Shown here: in pieces, positions 7,326 through 15,551 of the stretch
Layout: each line of letters opens with the position of its first letter
Position numbering within the stretch: the first letter of the stretch is position 1
Origin: JAVBKX01 sp031553835
GTDB taxonomy: Bacteria; Bacteroidota; Bacteroidia; Bacteroidales; Azobacteroidaceae
Direction: 5' to 3'
NCBI GenBank assembly: GCA_031553835.1
Contig: JAVBKX010000025.1
Span: 1 to 37,401 of the forward strand
Length of the DNA stretch: 37,401 bases
The notes under the pieces: generated by a model
Told to the model about the DNA's origin: nothing
The model's input: the letters and a program-made list of their open reading frames with translations, nothing else
Database searches by the model: none
Made by a program: the position numbers and the translations under genes

Positions 7326-9308
7326 TCAACTCAAATTAGTCAGGCGGGCAATCATTCCGTCTCCCAATTTCGTCTTTTTTTCAATATGTTCCAGTACTGC
7401 TTCAACAAAAGAATTTTTCTCAAAAGCTCCACGGACTTGTTCAAAATCCTTGGTTTGTTCATGACGATCACCATCTGCACCGAATCCGGTGCGCGAGCTC
7501 AATGAAAACTCTTTCCTGGCATCTTCATAAATGGCGCGATCCAATCCAATCACGGCTTCTTTCCATTGTTCGATAATGCGAACAATATTTTTAACGGAGA
7601 TCGTTTCTAAAGAAAGGCCATAATAGGACTGAATCTTATCCCAGGCCCAAGTCCATTCCAACGAATAATAATCAGCATGTAATTTGGCCAATACGGTATT
7701 GATTTCTTTAATCATGGTAATATTACCGGATTCAATATTACCCAATAATTCATCAATCGCCGAACGGGGCGCCAACAATCCGGCGATGTCGCTCCATTCG
7801 CCTATGCCCACATCCGAATCGGGTTTCAGGCAAGTACGAATGCCTTCAATGGTTTCAAAAGGACATTTTTCCAAACGGGAAATCAACGAGTTACCTAAAA
7901 ATTTCCGTATGGCCATATCGTACAATACCAATCCTTTGCGCAAGGAAGAACTATTAATTTTACAACTTTGATAGGAGTAAGTTCCGGAGGTTTCACCACA
8001 AGTTTGCTGCAAATCTTTCAACACCGATACGGCCTTAAACATTTTTTGAATTGTATAAGGACTCAGCAAATTAAAATTAATCTGGTCTAATTTATGAGGA
8101 TCTTTACGTTTATCGCGCTTGGGAAATTTTTGAGCGTCGCGAATGGTTCCCACACTACGCAAATTGGCTCCCGGAACCAATATGGATTCATCGTCATTTT
8201 CAATCAAGTATGAAAACGGCATATCGGATGTATCCGAATTTTTGTAATGGCGTCCCATAATCAGGGAGAAAGCTCCGATTTTGGCCGGCCAAAGGATATA
8301 AGAATCACTGGTAGTTTTCCCTCCCCGTTCGATAATTCCCTGATGGATAGGTCCTAACTTATACATGTGATTGCTTTGATTTGATCCTGAGCCGGCATTC
8401 ATAAACGAAAACATGCCAGCGATCAACAAGGTGGATTTATGGTGAGTAACGGTATAAGGGCCGGCAAAAATAGCGCAAGCTTCTCCATTTTCACCCTGGC
8501 AATTACTAAAGAACAACGAATCGCTGGCCGAATAAGTATGACCCAAATGACAAGCCTGTCCAACAAAACAACGGGTCAGCATGGTTCCATCCACTACATG
8601 AGAGCCTGAGCAAATGATAAAATCTTCGGCGATCACATTATAACCGATATGTACCGGATCGGATTCGTTGCTATTGATGCTTCCGTTTTCAAGACGGCAA
8701 GCGCCGTCTATCCGGGCTGCATTGCCTATTTTTACATTACGAATCAATCCTGCATTGACAATCTGCACATTATTGCCGATTTCCCCTGTTTCGGAAGCAT
8801 GCTTATCCGCATAAAACCGGATCATCAGCTGCAATCTTTTAATCAGTTCCGGACGATGCCGGTAAAGCGCCAGGATATAGGCTAAGTGAGCGGTCAGTTT
8901 ATCGTTGATCATGACTTCCCTTCCACCCATTTCATTTAATACGGCTACTTCCACTCCATTCCCAAAACAGGATTTGCCTTCCACATACATGACATCAAGG
9001 TTTCGGATTAAGACATCATCGCCTATGTTATAGTTAGCAATATAATTCTGGACATTTTCTATGAATACATTATCGCCTAACCGGCAATTGTGGAGGTGAA
9101 CATTCCGCAAACCGGAATGAACTTCCACTCCTCCCGGCAATTCAATTGTTTTCTCAAAAAGGCCCAGTCGAATAGTTCCTGAAAAATGCACTTTGGAAAG
9201 ATGATCGGGTTGGAACGCCGTATGTACTTCGATTTTACCCCAATCTTCTGCTGTACAGTTATTTGCTTGCAAAAAAGCAATTTCATTTGTAGTTAACGGT
9301 CTGTTCAT
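7326..9308 (-). CDS. DUF4954 family protein with left-handed beta-helix
   Basis: A 660-residue protein with the start of the DUF4954 family (MNRPLTTNEIAFLQANNCTA). Residues ~60-330 contain hexapeptide-like turns (LHNCRLGDNVFIENV, IGNNVQIVNAGLIRNVKIGN, IGYNVIAEDFIICSGSHVVD), i.e. a left-handed beta-helix as in UDP-acyl/acetyltransferases. A conserved block GPYTVTHHKSTLLIAGMFSF contains a histidine pair that may be catalytic. The second half (~420-660) is alpha-helical and unrelated to known transferases by eye. The biochemical role is not known to me; an acyltransferase-like scaffold is inferred. It lies first in a two-gene minus-strand unit with the radical SAM aminomutase, which suggests both act on the same amino-acid-derived molecule. 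A TACTTTTG -7-like box sits at 9329-9336. Confidence 0.8.
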   Translation of the reverse strand: MNRPLTTNEIAFLQANNCTAEDWGKIEVHTAFQPDHLSKVHFSGTIRLGLFEKTIELPGGVEVHSGLRNVHLHNCRLGDNVFIENVQNYIANYNIGDDVLIRNLDVMYVEGKSCFGNGVEVAVLNEMGGREVMINDKLTAHLAYILALYRHRPELIKRLQLMIRFYADKHASETGEIGNNVQIVNAGLIRNVKIGNAARIDGACRLENGSINSNESDPVHIGYNVIAEDFIICSGSHVVDGTMLTRCFVGQACHLGHTYSASDSLFFSNCQGENGEACAIFAGPYTVTHHKSTLLIAGMFSFMNAGSGSNQSNHMYKLGPIHQGIIERGGKTTSDSYILWPAKIGAFSLIMGRHYKNSDTSDMPFSYLIENDDESILVPGANLRSVGTIRDAQKFPKRDKRKDPHKLDQINFNLLSPYTIQKMFKAVSVLKDLQQTCGETSGTYSYQSCKINSSSLRKGLVLYDMAIRKFLGNSLISRLEKCPFETIEGIRTCLKPDSDVGIGEWSDIAGLLAPRSAIDELLGNIESGNITMIKEINTVLAKLHADYYSLEWTWAWDKIQSYYGLSLETISVKNIVRIIEQWKEAVIGLDRAIYEDARKEFSLSSRTGFGADGDRHEQTKDFEQVRGAFEKNSFVEAVLEHIEKKTKLGDGMIARLTNLS

Positions 9309-9328
9309 AGTCTTTCATTTTTATGGAA

Positions 9329-9336
9329 CAAAAGTA
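9329..9336 (-). promoter_or_regulatory. Candidate -7 box for the DUF4954-aminomutase unit
   Basis: TACTTTTG on the minus strand fits TAnnTTTG, 21 nt before the ATG at 9308. No good TTTG -33 element is found at the usual distance. The rest of the 9309-9606 gap holds the ferritin terminator and otherwise nothing recognisable. Confidence 0.5.
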
Positions 9337-9520
9337 ACATTTTCGTTTAACACTTTCTTTTCTTCTTTCAAAAATCTTACTGTTTTAACATTCTTGAACG
9401 TTAAGAATCCCTTCCATTTCAGTAAATAGATAATCGATAATCTGTACAGGTTTGTAATGCCCTGCGTCACTTCGAAGATGCTGAGACAGTACACTGTTAC
9501 GAATATATTGATACTGACAT

Positions 9521-9564
9521 AAAAAATGAATGCCTTCGGGACAACAGTAGTTCCCGAAGGCATT
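9521..9564 (-). terminator. Rho-independent terminator of the ferritin gene
   Basis: A perfect 13-bp stem (9529-9541 with 9552-9564) and 10-nt loop are followed on the minus strand by CATTTTTT. It lies 43 bp beyond the ferritin stop codon and would isolate that gene from the DUF4954 unit. Confidence 0.88.
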
Positions 9565-9606
9565 TAATCAGCTTATTTTCTATTTGTTAGAGGCCATTCA
9601 TCAAAA

Positions 9607-10107
9607 TCAAATATGTTGTTTCATTTGTTGTATATCTTTCAACCAATCTTCAATATCACGTTCATGCTCCAATTCATCGGATAGGATTTGGACGGCAAGA
9701 TCGCGTGTTGCAAAATCTTTTCCGTCAGTTAATGCCGCTATCTGTTGATAACGTTCGATAGCACATCTTTCTCCTTCCAGGTTTTGTGCCAAAATAACTT
9801 CTACATAAGGATCGGCCGGCGGATAATATTTGCAACGGGCTAACTTTATCCATTCATCCGGAGACAAAACGGGAATTCCGTCCAATTGGATAATCCGGTT
9901 TATCAATAGTTGTGCATGTCCAAACTCTTCATTCGCATGTTTCAACAATTCCGCTTCAATGGATGTACGCATCGGGCCTTCCATCAATTGCGCTCCCACC
10001 CAATATTGATAATAGGCCAGCCATTCTTCACTTAATGCAGCATTTAGCATTTTGATAAGTTCTTTTACGTCAATACCTTGAATGATTTTTACACCTTCTT
10101 TTCCCAT
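9607..10107 (-). CDS. Ferritin-like diiron protein, DPS-like (DPSL/thioferritin type)
   Basis: A 166-residue four-helix-bundle protein. Likely diiron ligands are E28 (SEEW), E61 and H64 (EEFGH), E111 (NLEGE), E145 and H148 (DELEH): one E and one ExxH per helix pair, as in bacterioferritin. There is no obvious haem-binding methionine context, but two cysteines, C92 and C115, are spaced about as in the DPS-like proteins described from Bacteroides fragilis and archaea. That group combines a bacterioferritin-type centre with a cysteine pair near it. The expected role is peroxide consumption with iron storage in the cytoplasm during oxidative stress. It is monocistronic, with its own promoter (10144-10176) and terminator (9521-9564). 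The DPSL subtype is inferred; plain bacterioferritin-like is the alternative. Confidence 0.82.
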   Translation of the reverse strand: MGKEGVKIIQGIDVKELIKMLNAALSEEWLAYYQYWVGAQLMEGPMRTSIEAELLKHANEEFGHAQLLINRIIQLDGIPVLSPDEWIKLARCKYYPPADPYVEVILAQNLEGERCAIERYQQIAALTDGKDFATRDLAVQILSDELEHERDIEDWLKDIQQMKQHI

Positions 10108-10143
10108 GGTAAATATTATTTAATTAAAAAAATAAATGTTCGA

Positions 10144-10176
10144 CAAAATTATTTTTCATGCATATAATTATAACAA
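10144..10176 (-). promoter_or_regulatory. Promoter of the ferritin gene
   Basis: On the minus strand TAATTTTG (10151-10144) fits the -7 box, and TTG (10176-10174) lies 22 bp upstream in the -33 position. The leader to the ATG at 10107 is about 30 nt. Confidence 0.6.
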
Positions 10177-10207
10177 TGCAACAGGGAAAATGTTGAATAT
10201 TTTGATT

Positions 10208-10215
10208 TAACTTTG
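10208..10215 (+). promoter_or_regulatory. -7 box of the ABC-F/MFS operon
   Basis: TAACTTTG followed by CAGCCAAA, 20 nt before the ATG at 10236. The same TTTGCAGCCAA string follows the -7 box of argR (21812). The -33 element is weak. Confidence 0.55.
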
Positions 10216-10235
10216 CAGCCAAATTATAGTGAATC

Positions 10236-12113
10236 ATGGCAAGTTTTATACAGGCAGACGAATTAACCAAAAGCTTTGGTGATTTGCTCCTTTTTTCCTC
10301 TATTTCATTTAAAATCAATGAAGGTCAACAAATCGGGCTGATTGCCAAAAATGGAGCAGGAAAAACTACATTACTCAACATTTTAGCAAAGAAAGATTCT
10401 TATGATTCCGGAATCATTTCATATCAAAAAGAAATCAGAATCGGATACCTGAATCAAGATCCTCAATACCCTGAAGATCTCACGGTGTTGGAAGCTTGCT
10501 TTCATTCGGATAATGAAACTGTAAAATTAATTGCTGAATACGAACAGGCATTAGCATCCGAAAACTACCAGGCGTTGGAAACCTTGCTGGTGCGTATGGA
10601 TCATCTCAAAGCCTGGGAATATGAGCAACGTATCAAACAAATTCTTTCCCGGTTAAAAATCACACGTTTCGATCAAAAAATCAATACGCTTTCCGGAGGA
10701 CAGTTGAAACGGGTAGCCCTGGCCAATGTGCTCATTACCGGTGCTGATATGCTCATTTTGGATGAGCCGACCAATCACCTGGATCTTGAAATGACCGAAT
10801 GGCTCGAAGATTACCTGAAACGATCGGGAATAACATTATTGATGGTAACTCACGACCGGTATTTTCTGGATCGGGTATGTTCCGAAATTTTCGAACTTGA
10901 CAATCGGCAACTTTATTCATACAAGGGAAATTACAGCTATTTTATCGAAAAGAAACAGGAGCGGTTAGATGCGCTGCAAGCCGAACGGGAACGGGATAAA
11001 AATCTCTTCCGGAAAGAATTGGAATGGATGCGGCGACAACCTCAGGCGCGAGCGACAAAAGCCAAAGCCAGAATCGATTCTTTCCACGGTTTAGAAACCA
11101 AACTGCAACAAGAACGTAGTGCCGGCAATGTCAACTTAAATGTAAAAGCTTCATATATAGGAAATAAAATTTTTGAAGCTACACATGTTTACAAAAGCTT
11201 CGGATCTTTCAAAATCGTTGAAGATTTTAATTACACTTTTGCCCGTTACGAAAAATTAGGCATTGCCGGCAACAACGGTACCGGAAAATCTACATTCATT
11301 AAAATGCTGGTCGGAGAGATTAAACCCGACCAGGGAGTATTCGATATCGGGGAAACGGTACAATTCGGATATTACGGTCAGGACGGATTATTGTTTGACG
11401 AAAACATGAAAGTGATTGATGTCGTACAGGATATTGCGGAAGTCATAGAAGTCGGCGGAAAACGATTGACAGCTTCCCAATTTCTCCAATATTTCCTGTT
11501 TTCTCCGGAAAAACAGCACAGTTTTGTATCTAAATTGAGCGGAGGCGAAAAACGCCGTCTTTATTTATGTACCGTATTGATCCGGAATCCGAATTTTTTA
11601 GTCTTGGACGAACCGACCAATGATCTGGATATCATCACATTAAATATATTGGAAGAATATTTGGCTGCTTTCAAAGGTTGCGTAATTGTCGTCTCGCACG
11701 ACCGGTATTTCATGGATAAAGTGGTGGACCATTTGCTTGTGTTTGAAGGTAATGCCGTAATACGTGATTTTCCGGGTAACTATACACAATATCGTGATTG
11801 GAGAAATGCCGCAGAACAGGCGGTCAAAGAAAAAGAACGGGAACAGGAAAAGCTAAAAACACAAAAAACAGGAACGACCGATTCGCCTTCTCCTGAGAAG
11901 AAAAAACTTACATTCAACGAAAAACGGGAATTTGAATCCTTGGAACACGAAATTCAATCGCTGGAAGAGGAAAAGAAAAATCTGGAAGAAACTTTATCGA
12001 CCGGAACATTATCTTCCGGCGAATTGTTACTAAAATCAAATCGCATCAGTACAGTTATCGAATTAATTGACTCCAAAACCATGCGATGGCTTGAGCTTTC
12101 AGAAAAAATATGA
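10236..12113 (+). CDS. ABC-F family ATPase, Uup-like
   Basis: A 625-residue soluble protein with two ABC domains and no membrane segments. The first has Walker A NGAGKTT near residues 39-45, signature LSGGQ near 152 and LILDEPTNHLD. The second has NNGTGKS near 346-352, LSGGEKRR near 434 and LVLDEPTNDLD. The linker between them is charged (RQPQARATKAKARID), as in ABC-F proteins that insert into the ribosomal E site. The C-terminal ~80 residues are a charged coiled coil (EHEIQSLEEEKKNLEETL) like the DNA/RNA-binding tail of Uup. The likely role is ATP-driven action on ribosomes or branched DNA rather than transport. Its stop overlaps the ATG of the MFS gene by 4 nt. Confidence 0.92.
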   Translation: MASFIQADELTKSFGDLLLFSSISFKINEGQQIGLIAKNGAGKTTLLNILAKKDSYDSGIISYQKEIRIGYLNQDPQYPEDLTVLEACFHSDNETVKLIAEYEQALASENYQALETLLVRMDHLKAWEYEQRIKQILSRLKITRFDQKINTLSGGQLKRVALANVLITGADMLILDEPTNHLDLEMTEWLEDYLKRSGITLLMVTHDRYFLDRVCSEIFELDNRQLYSYKGNYSYFIEKKQERLDALQAERERDKNLFRKELEWMRRQPQARATKAKARIDSFHGLETKLQQERSAGNVNLNVKASYIGNKIFEATHVYKSFGSFKIVEDFNYTFARYEKLGIAGNNGTGKSTFIKMLVGEIKPDQGVFDIGETVQFGYYGQDGLLFDENMKVIDVVQDIAEVIEVGGKRLTASQFLQYFLFSPEKQHSFVSKLSGGEKRRLYLCTVLIRNPNFLVLDEPTNDLDIITLNILEEYLAAFKGCVIVVSHDRYFMDKVVDHLLVFEGNAVIRDFPGNYTQYRDWRNAAEQAVKEKEREQEKLKTQKTGTTDSPSPEKKKLTFNEKREFESLEHEIQSLEEEKKNLEETLSTGTLSSGELLLKSNRISTVIELIDSKTMRWLELSEKI

Positions 12114-13276
12114 AAGAAAAACTGTGGAATAAAAATTTTGTAAATGCTTGTATAGCCAATTTTTTAATGGCGTCTTCATTTCACTTATTGATGCCGACTA
12201 TACCGATTTACCTTACCGAAGAATTAGGTATCGAACATTCTCATATTGGTATTGTACTATCGAGTTATGCTTTAGCAATGCTAATGGTACGTCCGTTTTC
12301 GGGATACCTGATCGACGTTTTCGACCGGAAGAAAATACTTTTACTTTGTTTATCCTTGTTTGTCACTACTTTTTCCGGTTATTTATTTGTCGTATCCATC
12401 ATTGCATTTATGTCGGTCCGTTTTATTCACGGATTATTCTGGGGAGTTTCCACCGTTGCATCCAATACCGTAGCCATCGACATCATCCCTTCCTCGCGCA
12501 GGGCTGAGGGCATTGGATATTTCGGAATGAACATGAATTTAGCCATGGCTATCGCCCCTTTTATTGCCATCAATATATACGATGCTTTTGGTTTTCATAT
12601 ACTCATCGGCTGTTCCATTATCATGGGAATTTTAGCCATTATAGCTGTTTCATTCATCAAAACGCCCTGCCGTCCTGTATTGGAAGACAGGCCGTCGTTA
12701 TCTTTCGACCGGTTCATCCTCATAAAAGGAATTCCCATTTTTCTCAACCAGGTATTAGTAACGATCGGATGGGGCATGCTCATTTCTTACGCCGTCTTGT
12801 ATGGAAGGGATAATAACATTCCCAATGCCGGTGCATTTTTCCTGTTCCTTGCCGCCGGATTAATATTGTCGCGCATTACTTCCGGACGTTATGTCGATAA
12901 AGGACATATACATCCTGTGATCATTATCGCACTATCCCTCATCTGTATATCACTTTTTTCTTTTGCCTGTTTTCATACGGTAATCGCCTATTACACATCC
13001 GCTTTCTTTATCGGAACAGGATTTGGCACCATGTTGCCCGCTTTCCAAACCGCTTTTGTCAATATGGCCCCACACGACCGGCGCGGCACGGCCAATTCTA
13101 CCTATCTCACGGCATTCGATCTGGGTTTGGCCATTGGAATGCTATTGGGCGGTTTCATCTCCGACGCCCACCCGCTTTCCTATTTATACTATACCTCATC
13201 GGCCTTCAGTTTTATTGCTCTTTGGATGTATGTATTTATATCTAAAAGAGTGTATAATAAAAATAAGTTAAAATAA
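12110..13276 (+). CDS. MFS transporter
   Basis: A 388-residue membrane protein with about 12 hydrophobic segments. The loop 2-3 motif of the major facilitator superfamily appears as RPFSGYLIDVFDRKK near residues 63-77, and a second copy at the half-way loop as SRITSGRYVDKG. Motif C-like GIGYFGMNMNLAMAIAPF lies in helix 5, which is commoner in drug/proton antiporters. Substrate unknown; efflux is more likely than uptake on that basis. It is translationally coupled to the ABC-F gene (ATGA overlap). Directly after its stop the sequence runs into an unrelated gene fragment, so the 3' boundary is a recombination scar. Confidence 0.88.
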   Translation: MKEKLWNKNFVNACIANFLMASSFHLLMPTIPIYLTEELGIEHSHIGIVLSSYALAMLMVRPFSGYLIDVFDRKKILLLCLSLFVTTFSGYLFVVSIIAFMSVRFIHGLFWGVSTVASNTVAIDIIPSSRRAEGIGYFGMNMNLAMAIAPFIAINIYDAFGFHILIGCSIIMGILAIIAVSFIKTPCRPVLEDRPSLSFDRFILIKGIPIFLNQVLVTIGWGMLISYAVLYGRDNNIPNAGAFFLFLAAGLILSRITSGRYVDKGHIHPVIIIALSLICISLFSFACFHTVIAYYTSAFFIGTGFGTMLPAFQTAFVNMAPHDRRGTANSTYLTAFDLGLAIGMLLGGFISDAHPLSYLYYTSSAFSFIALWMYVFISKRVYNKNKLK

Positions 13277-13512
13277 TATCCATTACAGGCAAACTTCATT
13301 CACCCGAATACGACCAAGATTTTAGCGTGCAGGATGCCAAACTGCAACTCTTCAAGGAGCAAAGCAACCCGGCCAAATGCCATCTTTCCCTCGATGGTCA
13401 GAATATCCTCGACTGGTTCAAACAGAAATATCAGGAAGAGCAAGTTATAAGACCACATTTCAGACTTGCCATAAAACCGGAAGTCAATAAAAACAAAGGT
13501 TTTAAGAAGTAA
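13273..13512 (+). pseudogene. Orphan C-terminal fragment of an unrecognised protein
   Basis: An open frame beginning in the last codons of the MFS gene reads ITGKLHSPEYDQDFSVQDAK and then LQLFKEQSNPAKCHLSLDG, with a charged end (NKNKGFKK). A GTG at 13327 could start a 61-residue peptide, but the protein-like sequence clearly begins upstream of it without a start codon. It therefore looks like the end of a larger gene lost by deletion. The lysine-rich terminus recalls mobilisation or conjugation proteins of Bacteroidetes elements, but I cannot name a family. It marks the left edge of a short accessory segment that includes the KilA-N gene. Confidence 0.5.
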
Positions 13513-13538
13513 TTCCGGGCTGTTTTTCTAAGATTTAG

Positions 13539-13546
13539 TATCTTTG
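13539..13546 (+). promoter_or_regulatory. Candidate -7 box upstream of the KilA-N gene
   Basis: TATCTTTG, about 190 bp before the KilA-N start. The stretch in between has no convincing ORF longer than 28 codons. It does contain two pairings: GACGTC at 13558 with GACGTC near 13589, and CAGCCA/TGGCTG around 13655-13684. A structured leader or small RNA is possible but unproven. Confidence 0.4.
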
Positions 13547-13734
13547 GCAAGTGCAAGACGTCGAGTTATTGGAAAGCTGAATGTTTGACGTCATGGAAAA
13601 AGCTAATTGCGCTCGGTCGAGTACAGGTATGCCCTTCGTACGAAAATGGTTACCAGCCATATTTTAGGATGGCATGTTGGCTGTAATTAAAGCATACTTA
13701 AATAAGATTGTACAAAAAAGAAATAAAAAGCAAT

Positions 13735-14553
13735 ATGAGCAAAAAAGACAAAATAACCGTACAAGGCACGGAAATAACCGTTATTTCGGAGAAAAACAGC
13801 GATTATATTTCGCTGACGGATATGGCGGGCTACAAAGATGAGTTGGAAGCGCGAGTCGTAGTCTCAAATTGGATGAGTACGCGCTTTACGCTTGAATTTC
13901 TTGGCATTTGGGAAGAAATGTACAATCCGAATTTTAACCGTATGGAATTCCATACGATTAAAAATGCAGATGGTCGTTTGGTTCTTACTCCTAAGCGGTG
14001 GGTAGAGCGGACTAACGCTATAGGGATTTTTTCAAAATCAGGACGTTATGGTGGCGTAATCTTTGCTAACAAAGATATTGCCTTTGAGTTCGGCTCATGG
14101 TTAAGTGCAGCGTTTAAGTTCTATCTCATAAAGGAATTTCAACGCCTCAAAGAAGACGAAACACGTACAAAATCCCTTGAATGGAATTTGCAGCGCACAC
14201 TCTCCAAAATCAATTACCGTATTCACACTGATGCTATCAAGGATGAAATAATTCCCCAAATGGTTAGCAAGGAACAGATAATGTTTGTTTACTCCAATGA
14301 AGCAGATTTACTCAATGTGGCGTTATTCGGTAAAACAGCCAAAGAATGGCGCGATGAGAACCCAAACGACAAAGGCAATATCCGCGATTATGCAACATTG
14401 GAACAGTTGGTTGTGCTGTCGAATATGGAAAGTATCAATGCCCTGCTCATTCGGCAGGGACTTCCACAGGGCGAACGGCTTGTGCAACTCAATGGTGTGG
14501 CGATTACACAAATGCGCTCACTGACAAACAATAGAGGTTTAGAAAAATTGTAA
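13735..14553 (+). CDS. KilA-N domain protein
   Basis: A 272-residue protein. The ATG at 13735 (MSKKDKITVQG) is chosen over an in-frame TTG 27 nt upstream because it matches the usual start of the family. Residues ~10-115 form the KilA-N domain: DYISLTDMAGYKD, VVVSNWMSTRFTLEFLGIWE, then GIFSKSGRYGGVIFANKDIAFEFGSWLSAAFK. KilA-N is a DNA-binding domain of phage and viral origin. The C-terminal half is helical (YRIHTDAIKDEIIPQMVSKE, then EADLLNVALFGKTAKEW) and is shared by stand-alone bacterial KilA-N proteins. It has no phage neighbours; it sits between a gene relic and a repeat tract, consistent with horizontal acquisition. Role unknown. Confidence 0.85.
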   Translation: MSKKDKITVQGTEITVISEKNSDYISLTDMAGYKDELEARVVVSNWMSTRFTLEFLGIWEEMYNPNFNRMEFHTIKNADGRLVLTPKRWVERTNAIGIFSKSGRYGGVIFANKDIAFEFGSWLSAAFKFYLIKEFQRLKEDETRTKSLEWNLQRTLSKINYRIHTDAIKDEIIPQMVSKEQIMFVYSNEADLLNVALFGKTAKEWRDENPNDKGNIRDYATLEQLVVLSNMESINALLIRQGLPQGERLVQLNGVAITQMRSLTNNRGLEKL

Positions 14554-14846
14554 TTTTTCACAGAAGAGATGTTTATCGGATAAAGAAAGAGAAAATATAT
14601 GCGTGTGGTTTCAAAATATTACTTGCTTTTGGCGTGAGTTATTTGACAATATAGTACTGCAAAACGCTGAAATACGAACGGTTCTAACTCGTTACCCCGG
14701 AATCTAAAAAACTCCGTTAAAAATTTATTCTTCAATCGGCTAAATCAAACCGGTGAAAATCTAAAATAAGATTCCACGTTGTCAACAAATAATTTCAGGA
14801 TACAGAGTTTTTTAAAGTTTTAGGTTATTGATTTCTCATCGATTTG

Positions 14847-14875
14847 AAAGCTGTCTCAATTGAGGCAGCTTTTTT
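14847..14875 (+). terminator. Rho-independent terminator
   Basis: AAAGCTG-TCTCAATTGAGG-CAGCTTTTTT forms a near-perfect palindrome ending in a T-run. It is about 295 bp after the KilA-N stop. The stretch 14554-14846 in between shows no gene or recognisable RNA. Confidence 0.75.
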
Positions 14876-14929
14876 ATATCTATTCCGGTTTCATCATCAA
14901 AATCAATGAATATGGTATGAAATGAAGGA

Positions 14930-15005
14930 AGAAATGAAGAAATGAAGAAATGAAGAAATGAAGAAATGAAGAAATGAAGAAAAATGAAGAAATGAAGAAA
15001 AATGA
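14930..15005 (+). repeat. 8-bp tandem repeat (AGAAATGA)n
   Basis: Six perfect AGAAATGA units (14930-14977) are followed by a 10-bp variant, another 8-mer and another 10-bp variant (each variant AGAAAAATGA). A looser copy precedes the tract. It ends 112 bp before the SUI1 start codon and 82 bp before that gene's -7 box. A unit length that is not a multiple of three in a non-coding position is typical of slipped-strand-variable tracts. Confidence 0.9.
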
Positions 15006-15087
15006 AAAATTCTGTATGTTTGTACTTTTATGCTTTTGTGTTTAAAACATTTAGACTTATCTTACAAAAAATTGCATAAAAAAGCAG

Positions 15088-15095
15088 TATTTTTG
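15088..15095 (+). promoter_or_regulatory. -7 box of the SUI1/YciH gene
   Basis: TATTTTTG fits TAnnTTTG, 22 nt before the ATG at 15118. The only nearby TTG (15072-15074) is 13 bp upstream, short for a -33 element. Confidence 0.5.
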
Positions 15096-15117
15096 AACAA
15101 AAATTTCGAACTCAACG

Positions 15118-15468
15118 ATGGCAAAAAGCAACAACGATTGGAAAGACCGGTTGAATGTAGTCTATTCCACCAATCCAAATTTTCAATATGCGACCAATGA
15201 AAAGGAAGAAACAGACACCCGGCCGAAAGAAAAACAGCTGCTGCGGATTTCGTTAGATAAACGCAACCGCGGAGGAAAAATGGTAACGCTGATTACCGGT
15301 TTTGCGGGCACCGATGACGATCTGCAGGAATTGGGGCGATTTCTCAAAGTAAAATGTGGTGTTGGAGGTGCGGCAAAAGAGAGCGAAATAATTATACAAG
15401 GCGATTTTAGAAACAAAGTATTAGAATTACTACAAAAAGAAGGTTACACAAAAACAAAAATAGTCTGA
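15118..15468 (+). CDS. yciH: SUI1/YciH-family translation factor
   Basis: A 116-residue protein whose C-terminal ~70 residues form a SUI1 (eIF1-like) domain. Visible motifs are LRISLDKRNRGGKMVTLITGF, LKVKCGVGGAAKE and IIIQGDFRNKVLELL. The GG-G-G pattern and the basic loop (KRNRGGK) are the ribosome-contacting part. The N-terminal ~45 residues are low in structure. Bacterial YciH proteins act at the 30S initiation step, probably by discriminating against non-canonical initiation complexes, and are linked to stress. It appears monocistronic; psd starts 140 bp downstream behind its own -7 box. Confidence 0.92.
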   Translation: MAKSNNDWKDRLNVVYSTNPNFQYATNEKEETDTRPKEKQLLRISLDKRNRGGKMVTLITGFAGTDDDLQELGRFLKVKCGVGGAAKESEIIIQGDFRNKVLELLQKEGYTKTKIV

Positions 15469-15520
15469 TGCTGCGGATAATAGGTTTTTTGTCAATTTAT
15501 AGCGGGCATACATTGCAAAA

Positions 15521-15551
15521 TTGTCAATTATCAATTGTCAATTGTCAATTA
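15521..15551 (+). repeat. TTGTCAAT repeat cluster before psd
   Basis: TTGTCAAT-TA-TCAATTGTCAATTGTCAATTA contains three direct TTGTCAAT copies plus an inverted ATTGA-type half, ending 9 bp before the psd -7 box. Two TTG trinucleotides in it could serve as the -33 element. Confidence 0.6.

Noticed and set aside
9321..9563. 80-codon minus-strand frame between DUF4954 and ferritin genes
   Set aside because: It runs across the ferritin terminator hairpin and the DUF4954 -7 box, has no family resemblance and a skewed hydrophobic composition; most likely non-coding.
10124..10318. 64-codon minus-strand frame overlapping the ABC-F start
   Set aside because: It covers the divergent promoters and the first codons of the ABC-F gene; no recognisable protein.
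14930..15005. CRISPR-like array
   Set aside because: The unit is only 8 bp with no spacers and no cas genes nearby; it is a simple microsatellite.
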